64,000 nt of DNA from Vicugna pacos (Eukaryota > Chordata > Mammalia > Artiodactyla > Camelidae), in assembly GCF_048564905.1 (NCBI RefSeq), contig NC_132998.1, positions 63,684,484 through 63,748,483 on the forward strand, in the 5' to 3' direction. The notes beneath the pieces were generated by a model. It saw only the letters and a list, made by a program, of their open reading frames with translations. It was not told the origin of the DNA and ran no database searches. The position numbers and the translations under genes were made by a program. This document shows positions 1 to 10,296 of the stretch, piece by piece. The number at the start of each line of letters is the position of its first letter. Positions within the stretch are counted from its first letter, which is position 1.

Positions 1-1084
1 ATTTAGATATTTGTCACCCTGCCCCGGGCTCCCACAATGTTAGGGGTGGGTTTGCCGGGGAATATAATTACCTATACGTTGTGGCATATTTATACAATTT
101 ACAAAATGTTGTATAAATATGGTCTTAAAAGAATCCCTTATAAGCTTTTTCAAAGTCGCAGTACTAAACAAGTATTGTACATTGTGTATTTAAAGGGAAG
201 ACTGAGAAAGGAAATTTGGAAATCAAAAAATAAGGAATTGAATGCAGATTAGAATCTGAAGCAAAGCATTGCTAATAGCAACTAAAGAGGGGTACCATGG
301 AGGATTAATCCCTGACACACCTCATTTCCCTGTTAAATGCAATCTTATTCATCCCTGTCTCCATTTCTGCCGGTAAAAATTAAGGTCAAAAGGCAGGCAT
401 TTTGCTTTTAGTGCTAATGAAATCCCAGAAGCAGGCCTTAGTTTTTAAGTAAACTCTTAGAAATGTAACATACATCCAGAAAAGTACACATTTCCTAAAC
501 ATTCAGCAAGATGGATCTCCGCATAAATGCAACAGAGACACCAGCGCCCAGACGAAGTCTCCCACACACAAGACACCGGCGGGGAGAGTCTGGTCCTCTG
601 TGGGTTGCTGGTGGGAGGAAGCATTTAGTGACCAGATAGTGTTGCCAACGGGCAAAATGTCTTTCAAGTTGTATAGTTTTAAAGTAAATACCTAACAATT
701 TAATATACATACAGAAACAAGCCTTACAAATGCAAGTCTTCATAATTAAAGGGTTTGAGGTAGATGAAAGGCATGTAGCTACAGAGAGAGAGATTGCTCT
801 GTACATAAAACCTGTTCAACGACCCAGTTATTGAGGTGCTACTTTGAGAACAAATCCAAGAACACTTATCATGCTTTCCTGTGCAATGCAGACTTGGGAG
901 GGTATTTATAACTGTTTCTAACTTGCTCTGGAATATACCTTCCCTATTTCTGGAAATGCGATGAGAACAAAGGACTCTTAAAAGACTCCTTCAGAAATTG
1001 TTGCCATGTCCTATGAAAATGACCTTCAAAAGAAACCTGAATTTTGATCTGTTTCACTTGTTACTTTGTCTTCCTGATGTTAAC

Positions 1085-1490
1085 CTAAAACAATAAAACT
1101 GCCAGTTAGTCTTACCAGCAAAATGGGTTTATTTGGGAGCAGCAAAGAATTGCAATTTGGGACATCTGAGTCTGACAAAGCAAAGGAGAGGAAACTTTTA
1201 TAGAGGAGAAGGGGAAGTTGGGAGGAGCTGTTATAAATACAAAGTCCACTGGAGGAAAATGCAAGCAGAAAATACAGTGGCTTTTCAATGGCTGACCTGT
1301 GACATCTCTCCCAGGCTGCACTGCTGCCAGGCAAGGAGAAAAATCTTCCTTCCTCCTGCTCGTGGCGGTAGTATTACTCCTACCCGAGATGCGAAGTCCA
1401 TCTCTTCCTGCTGGGACGGGTGCTGACCTGAGTGGTATGTGCGTGAGGGCGACCCCTTCTAGCCGCCTGACTTCATTTTAGTGAGGTTTC
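1085..1490 (-). mobile_element. Old solo LTR, endogenous retrovirus class I-like (fossil)
   Basis: Read on the minus strand, this shows the parts of a retroviral LTR in the right order: a TATAAAAG box (plus positions 1195-1202), then about 65 bases downstream an AATAAA poly(A) signal (plus 1128-1133), then a short U5-like end near 1085. No internal retroviral genes flank it, so it is probably a solo LTR. The family is not certain and the outer edge near 1490 is approximate. Confidence 0.45.
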
Positions 1491-2278
1491 CCTTTATCGG
1501 TTTTGTCACTGATAATGTTATCATTGGCATCTCTAAACTCTATAAATGCTTCATTGCTCCATCACGTTAGAAGGCCCTGGCACTCTTCCTACCCAATATG
1601 CAGGGGAAGAGTGTAGACTTCTCACGGTAACGAGAAGTTCAGCGTCTCGTCCGTCCTGGTCCTCATTCAGATGCCCTCCACACTCGTCCCTGGACTGCCC
1701 ACTTGGGCCGTTTATGACCCTGAACTCACAGCTCTGAGTCATGAGATGCTAAGCTGACCTGGGGGGCTTTCCTTCAGGGAAGGGAGGCCAACTAGAGTAA
1801 CCCTGAGCCTCCCACAGGGAGAGGGCAGAGACCTTAGCCCACTCCTACATTTGGGGAGAACATCTGGGCGCCCCCACTCACAGAGTAGACAAGTCTGCCT
1901 TGCCTGCCCCAGTCTTTGCAGCCTTTCAGGAGAGGCCGGCCCCACACCACCTGCAACTGGGGCGGAACCCCAGCTGGCTTCCGTCACTAGAAAAGTCGTC
2001 ATGTGGCCCCCATGTTTACTATTTTTCTCAACCTGTTCAGAAGTCAGGAGGTAAGGAGAGGTGCTAACTGTGAACGTGCACGTCAGTCAGAATCACTGGG
2101 CCAGAACCAGGCAACTTCCCGCCAAAGGAGTCAGAAAATCCAGATAGGACCTTCTGACCCTAACTGTGAGTGGCCCTGGGGGAGTCACAGAACCTCCCCA
2201 TTTTCTCACCTGGCGGAGAAGACCACTCCCCGCGTCCAATTCTGAGAACCCCCCTTGGGAGGAAACAATGGAACGCGT

Positions 2279-2335
2279 GCACACGTGTGTGTGTGAGTGT
2301 GTATATTTGCACGTGCATGTGTGTGCATGCCTGCC
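2279..2335. repeat. TG-rich purine/pyrimidine microsatellite
   Basis: This is an imperfect alternating stretch of TG, TA and CA steps. It belongs to the class of sequence that can adopt Z-DNA and slip in replication. No function is implied. Confidence 0.6.
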
Positions 2336-2626
2336 AAGGTGCGGCATGCAGTTGGCCATTCCAGTGCAGCTCAGGATTACAGGGACGCCAAGCAAGCCAC
2401 ACATGCCTGGGACACAGCTGCCGCCCACCTGTGCTGTCCCTCCACGTTGAGGGCAGGACCATCTGGGCAAATGACCTTCTTACAGAAATCACTGCACGTC
2501 TCATAGAAGAAATCTCACATTTAATTCTGATCAAGCTTAAAGTGGCATCTACATAAATGAACATGCTTCTGAGTGAAAATATAACAGATGCTAGCCCATT
2601 TTTCTTAAGCAATAAACCACGTTTTC

Positions 2627-2632
2627 TTTATT
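2627..2632 (-). terminator. PKDREJ: Probable PKDREJ poly(A) signal
   Basis: TTTATT on the plus strand reads AATAAA on the minus strand. It is the first canonical signal downstream of the PKDREJ stop codon and would give a 3' UTR of roughly 780 bases. That size is plausible, but nothing in the sequence proves use of this site. Confidence 0.4.
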
Positions 2633-3414
2633 ATTCCTAAACAATCCACCGAAAGCCCAAATCCTGGATGTATATATTGCTATATTCATTATACAGAACG
2701 TCTGCCATCTGTCAGTGTGAACCTCCCCACACACCTTCTTGTTTAACTCATGGCCAGAAAATGTTACTAAATTTTACATCTTTAACTTCCAGTGGCCTTA
2801 AGGAGTCCATGTGAAGCTTCAGGTTTCTGACGCTGGCTCACACCCTTGCATTCCCAAGCAAGAGGGCAAACCCTGCAACTCCTCGCAAGGCCACTCCAGC
2901 CCTGGCCCAGCTGGAGCATGGGCGGTGGGGGTAAGGAGGGTGGGGGAGGCCCTGCAGCGCTGGTCTGCAAAGGGAACCAGCAGCAGGGCTGAGGGACCGG
3001 CGGTGGGGTGGGGGTGCTCTGCTCTTCCAGTCCCAGGAGAGGGGCACAGAGCAGCAGAAGCATTCTCCTGCTGCTTCAGGCGAGGAGGGGTGAAGAGGGG
3101 GGAATTCAGCTCCCTCCCCCAAATCAGGGTCTCTAACCCTCTAAACTACAGTGGGTTCCAAAGACACCTACTTCCCAGCTAGAGGAAAATCAACCCAGGA
3201 CTCACAGGCTGTCACCCTCTCTCCCTACAGGCTGCACTGCACTCCGACACCCTCCTTTCACGTTCCCCAAAGTGGAGGCCAAGAGAGGGGTCCTTCCAAA
3301 TGTGCATTGTGAAGGATATGGGCAGAGAGCACGGCTGAGCCACTGAACGTTCCTTAATCCCCTAAGGAGAGCCCCTGGGAGAAACGTGTCTGCAGGCCTT
3401 GAGACCGTCATGGA

Positions 3415-6400
3415 TCACACGACCAGATAGACCATTTTCTTGCCATTGATGTTTCTGGTCTTCAGCCCCAGATAGCGGCGGCTGCTCTTCTCTGGCTGCC
3501 CGTACACCATGTTGATGAAGAACTCAGGTTCGTCTTCCTCCTTGGATCGAAGGGACAGAAAGCCGAACATGCTTCTTAGCTTGCGACACAGGTAGGTCAT
3601 TGCTTCTGCCTCTTCTGATGGTTCCTCGTACACCGGCTGCTTCATTTCCTCGTAGGCAGACAGAATCACTGCCTGAAATAAGTTGATCAGTATGCAGATC
3701 ATCACCAGCATGAAAGATGAGAGGAACAGGACGCCAAGAACCCTGTTACTGGAAAACTCTGTGTTCTGAAAAGCTGAAACGCAGTAGGAGAATATCGTCT
3801 GCGCTGCGCGAATCATGTTACTGTAGTTCCATTCATGCTGACTGAATACCAGGTAGCCAAGCGCCATGTACACGAAGAAATAGGCGGACACCACCAACGC
3901 CATGTGGCAGATGCCGTGAAGGGCAGCCTGGATGGCCCTCTGAGCCAGACGTACATCATAAAAGACCCGGGAATACCTGAGGGTCTTCAGAATTGTCAGA
4001 AATAACAGGAAACCCAACATCACCCTCATGATGTGATCCACTTGAGAAACTGCATGAAAGGGAATGAAATCCTTCGAGTTTGCCAAGTAAAACTGAATTA
4101 TGCTGGTGGCCAGGAAGTGTTTCCTGAAAAAGAGCACAATCAACACGGTGAAGATGCATTTTAAAGCAAAGTTGAGCAAATTGTACACACTTGTCACGTA
4201 GGAGGCCCCTTCCTGCATAATGACGTACCCCTCGTCAACGATGTAGGCAGCAAAAAAGATAAGGATGGCCGCGTACAAGTAGATTTCCGCCGAAGTCTTC
4301 GGGTTGAAGTCAGCAAGGGAGAAGGAGTACACGGACAGGCTTGTGTTCACAACTCCTAACTGAGAGACCTCAAAGATGACAGAGACGCAGCAGAACAGGC
4401 TGGCGTCTGGGTTGTAAGTTGTCAGCTCCAAAATCACAGCCCACGTCTTCTCATCCAGCCACTTGCTATTCTGGAGTTCCTTGAGCCTCAGTGTGGAATT
4501 AAACTGCTGCTCTTCGGGAAAAAAATAGAACACATACCCTCCTGACCCGTAAGTTTGCAGCAGCCCGTAGGAAGAGTACGCCCATCTCTTTTCTGGAGGC
4601 TTGTAAGTAAACCCTTTGGCATTCTTGTCCACGGCCCGCTTACCAACTCTATTCCAAGAGCCAGAGTAGCTTTTTGTGTCTTCTGGGTCGGTGCCGTATT
4701 CGGGGTGACAGCGAATCTCTCCTTGGAGGCTGCTCTGCGCGAAGTGTTTGGCAGGCAGGCAGGCTTTCTCTCCAGGCACCGCCCTCACCTGCCTCATCAG
4801 CGGCAGGCCGAGGATTTTAGAGGAGCTGTCAGGCAGAAACGTTGGATCCAGGTTGTTGTGGAGCAGAGGCAACAGCACGCTGTTCAGCCATGGGAAGATG
4901 CCTTCCAGCTTGGTCACCGTCGCCAGGTCCATGGAGAACTGATCGTGAATAAACTGGTTATAGTAAAAGCAGTCAGTGTGGCGCAGGAGGGCGACAAGGC
5001 CCAGCAGGAGGGCCAGAAAGATGAAGTGAGCTAGAACGTAACTCAGGAAGAGGAACGCCCTTCTCTTGATCCTCTTCTTCCTTTGGAAGATCCTGATTTC
5101 GTCCTCTGTGAGCGGCTGGTACATCCGGGAGCCCCGGATTCGGCTGACGCGCTCATGCTGCCTGCGCATCTCCTCCGGGTCCGTCGTGATGCTCTGCAGC
5201 CTGATCTGGGTGTAGCGATAGTTACTGATCCAAGGAAGGTTTTTACAGTACTTGGGCTTATTTGTCCTCATGCCTGACAGGAGAATAATTTTCAGTGGTT
5301 GCACCAGAAAAACTGACTGAGTGAATGAACAAAACGATGCAAAGAGCCATTCTATTGACTTCTCGTAGCCGTATGTCAGTCCGTAAAATACAATAAAGAA
5401 GGAGGACACACTACAAGTGGCAAACACCAAGAACCACGCAACGTGAACGCACCACCAAGGCAGAACCACCCGGGGCTTCTCTTCGAGGGCTGGAGGATCC
5501 GGTGGGGGAGGAGCCTTTTCAGGATGAGCGCTCTGGTTATCGTCAATGTTTGGGTTGTTGGCATTTTCATTTTTTCTGGAGGTGTCTGAGACCTTGCTGT
5601 CTGCTCTCTGAACCTGCTGCCGTGTTTTAGAGGTGGCCCGGGCAGGAGCCTTACGACGTCCAGGCTTTCTCTTTGGGGGAGGCTTTTTAGGCTTCCTGGA
5701 CTGTGCCTTGGCAGTTTCGCGAGCATGCCACTTTTCCAGACGCTCTTCCCAGTGCCCACTTGCGGCTGATGACACAGGAGGCTTCTGGGGAGACACCTCG
5801 CTTAGAGGCACCTGAGGTTCCCTCTGGGAATAGACGAACAAAGATATGATGGTTACCTGCACGGGGATCGTAATTAGGACACTTTCCAGCCCTATTATCA
5901 TGGACCTGATGTACTTGCTGCTTTGGGGCTCGGGTTCTTTTTGTCTGTTCAGATTGAAGAACATAATATTGCAGAGCAGGGAGGAGAGCAACATCGCTAA
6001 ACAGCAGGACAGCCTCTGGAGCCTGCTGAACGGCTTAGCCACGACGCTGGAAAAAATGGAGAACCACAGGTGACTTCTCCCCAGGCTGTAACTTGCATCT
6101 ATGAGGAAAAAGTCCTTTCTTCTAAGAGGCTTGTCTGGGTGGGTAGCGTGAAACGTTCTGTCCAAAGTGGTGTCTATCGAAAGCCATTTCCGGCACATGA
6201 ACAGCCAGATGTTCCTGCTGAACAGACTCTCCACTTTGATTCTACTGAGATACCAGCTCGGGGCTCTGCCTTCATTGTTGTGCCACACGTGGATGGAATG
6301 GATGTCTCCCAGGTCATTCTGTGTCGTCAGGAGGAAAGTGTTGATGCTTCCACGGCAGAGGACTGTAAACTGTGGATGGCTTAAACAGTGCACCTCGCTG

Positions 6401-9400
6401 GTGCCTTCTGTTCCCCGAAGTTGGATAAAGACATCGGCCCGGGTCCCAGACCCACAGCGGCTTCCTGTGAAAACGGTGACCAGATAGCAGACTTTATCGT
6501 AAGGGTCATTATCAAGCAGAACGATCACATGCTCCCTGAGAAACTGGTCCATTTCATCTCTGTGCAAGGCCCAGAAAGCCAGGATTATGTACACGAGCAT
6601 GATGAAGAGGACAGTGAAGAGGGTCACGGGGTTTTGGGGAACGGTCTTGATGACCTCCAACCGCAGGTCCACGGGATTGGGGACCACAATCATCCTGGCC
6701 GTCAAATAGCGGGTATGCAGGTATGGGTTGGGGAGTTTAATTTCTGCCAGTGGCTGCTTGGGCTGCGGGGTGTTTTTGCAGACACAGTGGATTCTGTTCC
6801 AGGTGGTCCTCTCTCCAAGAATGCAGGTGTCTTCTCTCCAGTCACTCTGGAGCCCACGCATGTCCAAGCACTGAACACTGAAAATAGAAATTCTCACTAA
6901 CTTGTCACTGGGCGTCATGACAAAGCGAGGTGCCTGCAGAACCACAGCGACAGTGTACTCCGAGGAGCCACTCCGCTGAGCTATGAACCGCAGAAGGGAC
7001 CGGGAAAGGCAGACCACGCGGGCCTGGTTCACCGCACAGGCCGGGTCAAACAGGTCGCTCTGGTTGGCAATCGGGGGGATGTTACGGGGCACAAGGAAGG
7101 TGGTGACCAAAGCATCAGGTGTGATCTGACTGCCAGCGTACACCAGCACCGTGAACAGCACTGTCACGTCCGTGATGATGTGGACCAGCACCTCGCTTGT
7201 GGCTCTGCCGTCCGCTTCAAAGCTAAACCCCCCAACCGTCTTTCTCAGAGACTCAGCTTTATCAGGCTCACCGCTGGGTCCCACTGTGAGACTAAAAACC
7301 GCGAAGCTCAGGTTTTTTTTGACCAGGTACACCTCTAAGACATCAGGTGTGATCTCAATCACTTCGCCGTTGGCCTCGGTTCCCGTCATCCTGAACCCAG
7401 CCACCTCCGTCAAAACATCGTCCTGATAATTCAGCCAAGGGAAAGGGTCATCCGTGAACTCACAGAACATCATAGAAATGGGAGCATTGGTGGGCAAACT
7501 GGGGACGCTGTCCTCGTTCAGCGTCGGGTGAAAGCAGTTTCGACAGAGCTTCTCGTTGCTGAAGAACTTGGTGACGTTCCACTTTTCCGTTTTCTTGACG
7601 TACATGTTGAAGTTGGAGGTCCTCAGGGCGGTGGTTTCGTCCTCCGGTACTTTACCAGCCAAGACTGTGTCTGCTAGAGACTCTACCACGTGGAACGGCT
7701 CTTCCACGACGCTGTGGCGAGCAGTCAGTTTCAGGACGTTAGACAAGCTTGTTAATATCCCAGTGCACACAATTTCTATCTGCTCAGAAGAGACATGTTT
7801 ATCTTTTTGCCGATACTCCTGCAGGGCTTGATTTGCCTGCCAGATCCTCTCCGTGGCCAGTTTCTGAGAGACTAGGGTGAATTCAGAGGCTTTCTGGGTT
7901 AATTTAGTAACAGCCACGACTAGCTGGCTAATTTCCACCAAAGTGCTTACTGGAAGAATGAAGGACTGATTAAAAAGGTGTTCGCGGAGTCTGGCTTTGT
8001 CAGCTTGCAGAGGTAATTCGGTTTTCATGCTATTCAGCACAGAAGCTACTACATACATTAAATAACCTGCAGGTAAAAAATCCCGATTTTGAAGCAAAGT
8101 AGACAGCAATGAATCTGGTCCCATAGTGAAATTGAATAACTGGTTCAGCACAGCCTCTGATGAGTTCATGTCAGTAGGAGCCTGCACAGTGGCGTACAAA
8201 GTCACCTGAGAAAAAGGTCCTAGAGAATTATATACCTGAGCATATATCTTCAAGGCATAATGATTGGCCAGCACACCAACAGGGAGAAAGGAAGGGGGCG
8301 ATGTAGAATCCTTCCCCAAATACAGGACGGTCCCCAAGGTGTTTTCTTTTAAAGAACTGATTTCACCAAAACCATGCACATCAGAAACTAATATTTTATA
8401 TGTAAGAGGGACATTCCTATCCTTGAAATTACTACACTGGACAACAAATTTAGTAATCAGTGCAATTCCTTTCGCTGGATTAATTTTGCATTCTCCGATT
8501 TCAGGGACATGGTTAATAATGAAGGGGTGCCTTAAGACCAAGGTCGCTCCACTCCAAGTGTTTAGATATAGAGAAACCCAAAACTTGTCTTCAACAAAAT
8601 GTTCAAAAGCAAAAGCTTTTACAGACAAGTAAGCGCCATTCCTCCCTGTTGTAGTTTGCCCCATCCAATCAAACTGGATCTCACTACCTAGAAGTGACAG
8701 GATCGACCATTTATAGACATCACGGCTTGTTTTACAATTTGTGCAGTTTAGAGACAAAGAGAATCTGTCTGATATCACCAAATCGAGATCACAATTTTCG
8801 ACACATGAGATGACCGCCACAGGCTTTGGTCCTGGGAGCACGTGCACCCTTCTATCTGAAAACGCTCTTCTGTTATTCTTCTCAATCACCATTCTGAAAA
8901 AATACACACGCCCACCTTTCAGTGTTTCTGGCAAAAGTGTCAGCACGGGACCAGAGGCCCAGGTCCACTTCAGATCAGCCTGCTCTGGGAGACAGACATC
9001 CTTACTCCTCACTGTTATCTTCTCTCCTTGGTAATTTTTTGGCTCTGTGGTACAGTACCAGAAAAACTGGAGTCCCTCTAAGGGGCTGTTTGCATCTGGA
9101 TCAGAGGACTGACTTCCATCCAGAGTCAGCCCATCTTTGAACTTAATGGTGACATTGGCATCCCCGAGGATAACTGCCTCCAGGGGACTCCTGAGAATGA
9201 CGACATGGATGGCATCCGAGTCTTTTGCCAAGGGTGCCTCTGGGTCCCAAGACTTGAGGTAGACTGAGAAATTAAACAGATACACCCCCCACATTAAAGA
9301 CTTCTTGGGGATGTGTACACTTGTTGTAGTGTACTGTAACTTGAGTTCACTTGTTTTCAAAGGTTTGGTCCAGTCCGGCACAGCGGATACAGAAGGCAGG

Positions 9401-10296
9401 GGGAAGATGAGCCACTTCTGAATAATGGCCTGGAAGAGCGAGCAGTAGTAGCGGACGGTGGCGTTGATGGTGGCTTCCATCTCCCTGGTCAGCTGCAGCA
9501 CAGAACTGTCCCTATTGATCTTCACCTCGTGGATAACACAGACCGGCAGAGGCTGGTCCTCTACCTGACAGGACACCGAAGACTCCATGGCTCGGGAATG
9601 GTTCGGGTGGACCGCCTCTAGAACGACAGGCGTAGGCCCATCCGTAGGGCACTGGGTTTGGCCTATGAAGTCCGCGGAGGCGAGGGGGCCGCGGGGCAGA
9701 ACCGAGCGGGGCGCCACGCGGGCGGCGGCGGCGGGCCCGAGCAGCCCGAGGCGGAAGGTCCACTCCGGCCGCCCGAGCGAGCGCGGCAGGCGGGCGAGCC
9801 ACCGCAGCGAGAGGCGGCCGCGGGGCGCCGACAGGTGCAGGTCCACGCGGGCGGGCGCGGCGGCGCGGCGGGCGCGGCGGGCGCGCAGCAGGACGAGCGC
9901 GCGCAGGCAGCGGGGCGCGGGGCCCGCGGGCGGCCCGCCGCTCAGGCAGAGGCCGCGGCCGCCGCGCAGGACCACGCCGCCCCCTCGGGCCGCGCGGGGC
10001 CGCAGGCTGAGCCGGGCGCGGCCGTGGCCGCAGCCGCCACTGCGCACCCCGGGGCCCGAGGCGCCCCCGACGGAGAGCGCCTCGGCCGCCGGGCCGGGGG
10101 CCGGGGCTTCGGGCGGGCCGAGGCGGGCCGAGGCGGGGCCCGGGCCGGGGAGGCCGCCGGACGGCGAGCCGGGCGCCCCGGGGGCGGCGGCGCGGGCCCT
10201 GCGAGGAGCCGGCGGCGGAGGGCGGCGGCCGAGATCGGAGCCCAGGCCCAGGCCCAGGCCCAGGGCCAGGAGGAGGAGTGCGGGCCCGGGCCGCAT
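3415..10296 (-). CDS. PKDREJ: Polycystin family receptor for egg jelly (PKDREJ)
   Basis: This is one uninterrupted exon of 2293 codons plus stop; the human protein is about 2253 residues. The start chosen is the ATG at 10296-10294, which opens MRPGPALLLL as in human. An ATG 33 codons upstream is in frame but encodes an unconserved Arg/Pro-rich leader. Reading along: signal peptide (about 1-20), REJ-like extracellular region, Cys-rich GPS-like region (about 1140-1180), first membrane helix (about 1219-1241), PLAT/LH2 domain (about 1265-1385), five helices between about 1415 and 1770, the polycystin extracellular domain (about 1776-2005), then five helices including the channel-like segment (about 2006-2210), giving 11 in all. 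The family is testis-expressed, and PKDREJ is linked to sperm capacitation and timing of the acrosome reaction. The frame is intact, so the gene looks functional. Ion conduction is not established. Confidence 0.97.
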   Translation of the reverse strand: MRPGPALLLLALGLGLGLGSDLGRRPPPPAPRRARAAAPGAPGSPSGGLPGPGPASARLGPPEAPAPGPAAEALSVGGASGPGVRSGGCGHGRARLSLRPRAARGGGVVLRGGRGLCLSGGPPAGPAPRCLRALVLLRARRARRAAAPARVDLHLSAPRGRLSLRWLARLPRSLGRPEWTFRLGLLGPAAAARVAPRSVLPRGPLASADFIGQTQCPTDGPTPVVLEAVHPNHSRAMESSVSCQVEDQPLPVCVIHEVKINRDSSVLQLTREMEATINATVRYYCSLFQAIIQKWLIFPLPSVSAVPDWTKPLKTSELKLQYTTTSVHIPKKSLMWGVYLFNFSVYLKSWDPEAPLAKDSDAIHVVILRSPLEAVILGDANVTIKFKDGLTLDGSQSSDPDANSPLEGLQFFWYCTTEPKNYQGEKITVRSKDVCLPEQADLKWTWASGPVLTLLPETLKGGRVYFFRMVIEKNNRRAFSDRRVHVLPGPKPVAVISCVENCDLDLVISDRFSLSLNCTNCKTSRDVYKWSILSLLGSEIQFDWMGQTTTGRNGAYLSVKAFAFEHFVEDKFWVSLYLNTWSGATLVLRHPFIINHVPEIGECKINPAKGIALITKFVVQCSNFKDRNVPLTYKILVSDVHGFGEISSLKENTLGTVLYLGKDSTSPPSFLPVGVLANHYALKIYAQVYNSLGPFSQVTLYATVQAPTDMNSSEAVLNQLFNFTMGPDSLLSTLLQNRDFLPAGYLMYVVASVLNSMKTELPLQADKARLREHLFNQSFILPVSTLVEISQLVVAVTKLTQKASEFTLVSQKLATERIWQANQALQEYRQKDKHVSSEQIEIVCTGILTSLSNVLKLTARHSVVEEPFHVVESLADTVLAGKVPEDETTALRTSNFNMYVKKTEKWNVTKFFSNEKLCRNCFHPTLNEDSVPSLPTNAPISMMFCEFTDDPFPWLNYQDDVLTEVAGFRMTGTEANGEVIEITPDVLEVYLVKKNLSFAVFSLTVGPSGEPDKAESLRKTVGGFSFEADGRATSEVLVHIITDVTVLFTVLVYAGSQITPDALVTTFLVPRNIPPIANQSDLFDPACAVNQARVVCLSRSLLRFIAQRSGSSEYTVAVVLQAPRFVMTPSDKLVRISIFSVQCLDMRGLQSDWREDTCILGERTTWNRIHCVCKNTPQPKQPLAEIKLPNPYLHTRYLTARMIVVPNPVDLRLEVIKTVPQNPVTLFTVLFIMLVYIILAFWALHRDEMDQFLREHVIVLLDNDPYDKVCYLVTVFTGSRCGSGTRADVFIQLRGTEGTSEVHCLSHPQFTVLCRGSINTFLLTTQNDLGDIHSIHVWHNNEGRAPSWYLSRIKVESLFSRNIWLFMCRKWLSIDTTLDRTFHATHPDKPLRRKDFFLIDASYSLGRSHLWFSIFSSVVAKPFSRLQRLSCCLAMLLSSLLCNIMFFNLNRQKEPEPQSSKYIRSMIIGLESVLITIPVQVTIISLFVYSQREPQVPLSEVSPQKPPVSSAASGHWEERLEKWHARETAKAQSRKPKKPPPKRKPGRRKAPARATSKTRQQVQRADSKVSDTSRKNENANNPNIDDNQSAHPEKAPPPPDPPALEEKPRVVLPWWCVHVAWFLVFATCSVSSFFIVFYGLTYGYEKSIEWLFASFCSFTQSVFLVQPLKIILLSGMRTNKPKYCKNLPWISNYRYTQIRLQSITTDPEEMRRQHERVSRIRGSRMYQPLTEDEIRIFQRKKRIKRRAFLFLSYVLAHFIFLALLLGLVALLRHTDCFYYNQFIHDQFSMDLATVTKLEGIFPWLNSVLLPLLHNNLDPTFLPDSSSKILGLPLMRQVRAVPGEKACLPAKHFAQSSLQGEIRCHPEYGTDPEDTKSYSGSWNRVGKRAVDKNAKGFTYKPPEKRWAYSSYGLLQTYGSGGYVFYFFPEEQQFNSTLRLKELQNSKWLDEKTWAVILELTTYNPDASLFCCVSVIFEVSQLGVVNTSLSVYSFSLADFNPKTSAEIYLYAAILIFFAAYIVDEGYVIMQEGASYVTSVYNLLNFALKCIFTVLIVLFFRKHFLATSIIQFYLANSKDFIPFHAVSQVDHIMRVMLGFLLFLTILKTLRYSRVFYDVRLAQRAIQAALHGICHMALVVSAYFFVYMALGYLVFSQHEWNYSNMIRAAQTIFSYCVSAFQNTEFSSNRVLGVLFLSSFMLVMICILINLFQAVILSAYEEMKQPVYEEPSEEAEAMTYLCRKLRSMFGFLSLRSKEEDEPEFFINMVYGQPEKSSRRYLGLKTRNINGKKMVYLVV

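Larger units (their letters stand above)
1..2626. other. Intergenic DNA left of PKDREJ
   Basis: No exon with conserved coding sequence is visible on either strand. In human the next gene on this side is CDPF1, with PPARA beyond it, and neither is recognisable here. The stretch around 440-620 has the look of an old L1 3' end read backwards. A TG-rich stretch lies at 2279-2335 and an LTR fossil at about 1085-1490. The small open frames here have no recognisable protein. Confidence 0.6.

Noticed and set aside
495-806. A 103-codon minus-strand open frame as a gene
   Set aside because: There is no recognisable domain or splice context, and it overlaps old repeat-like sequence.
1-2626. Exons of CDPF1 or PPARA at the left edge
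   Set aside because: Expected from human gene order nearby, but no segment in this stretch translates to either protein on either strand.
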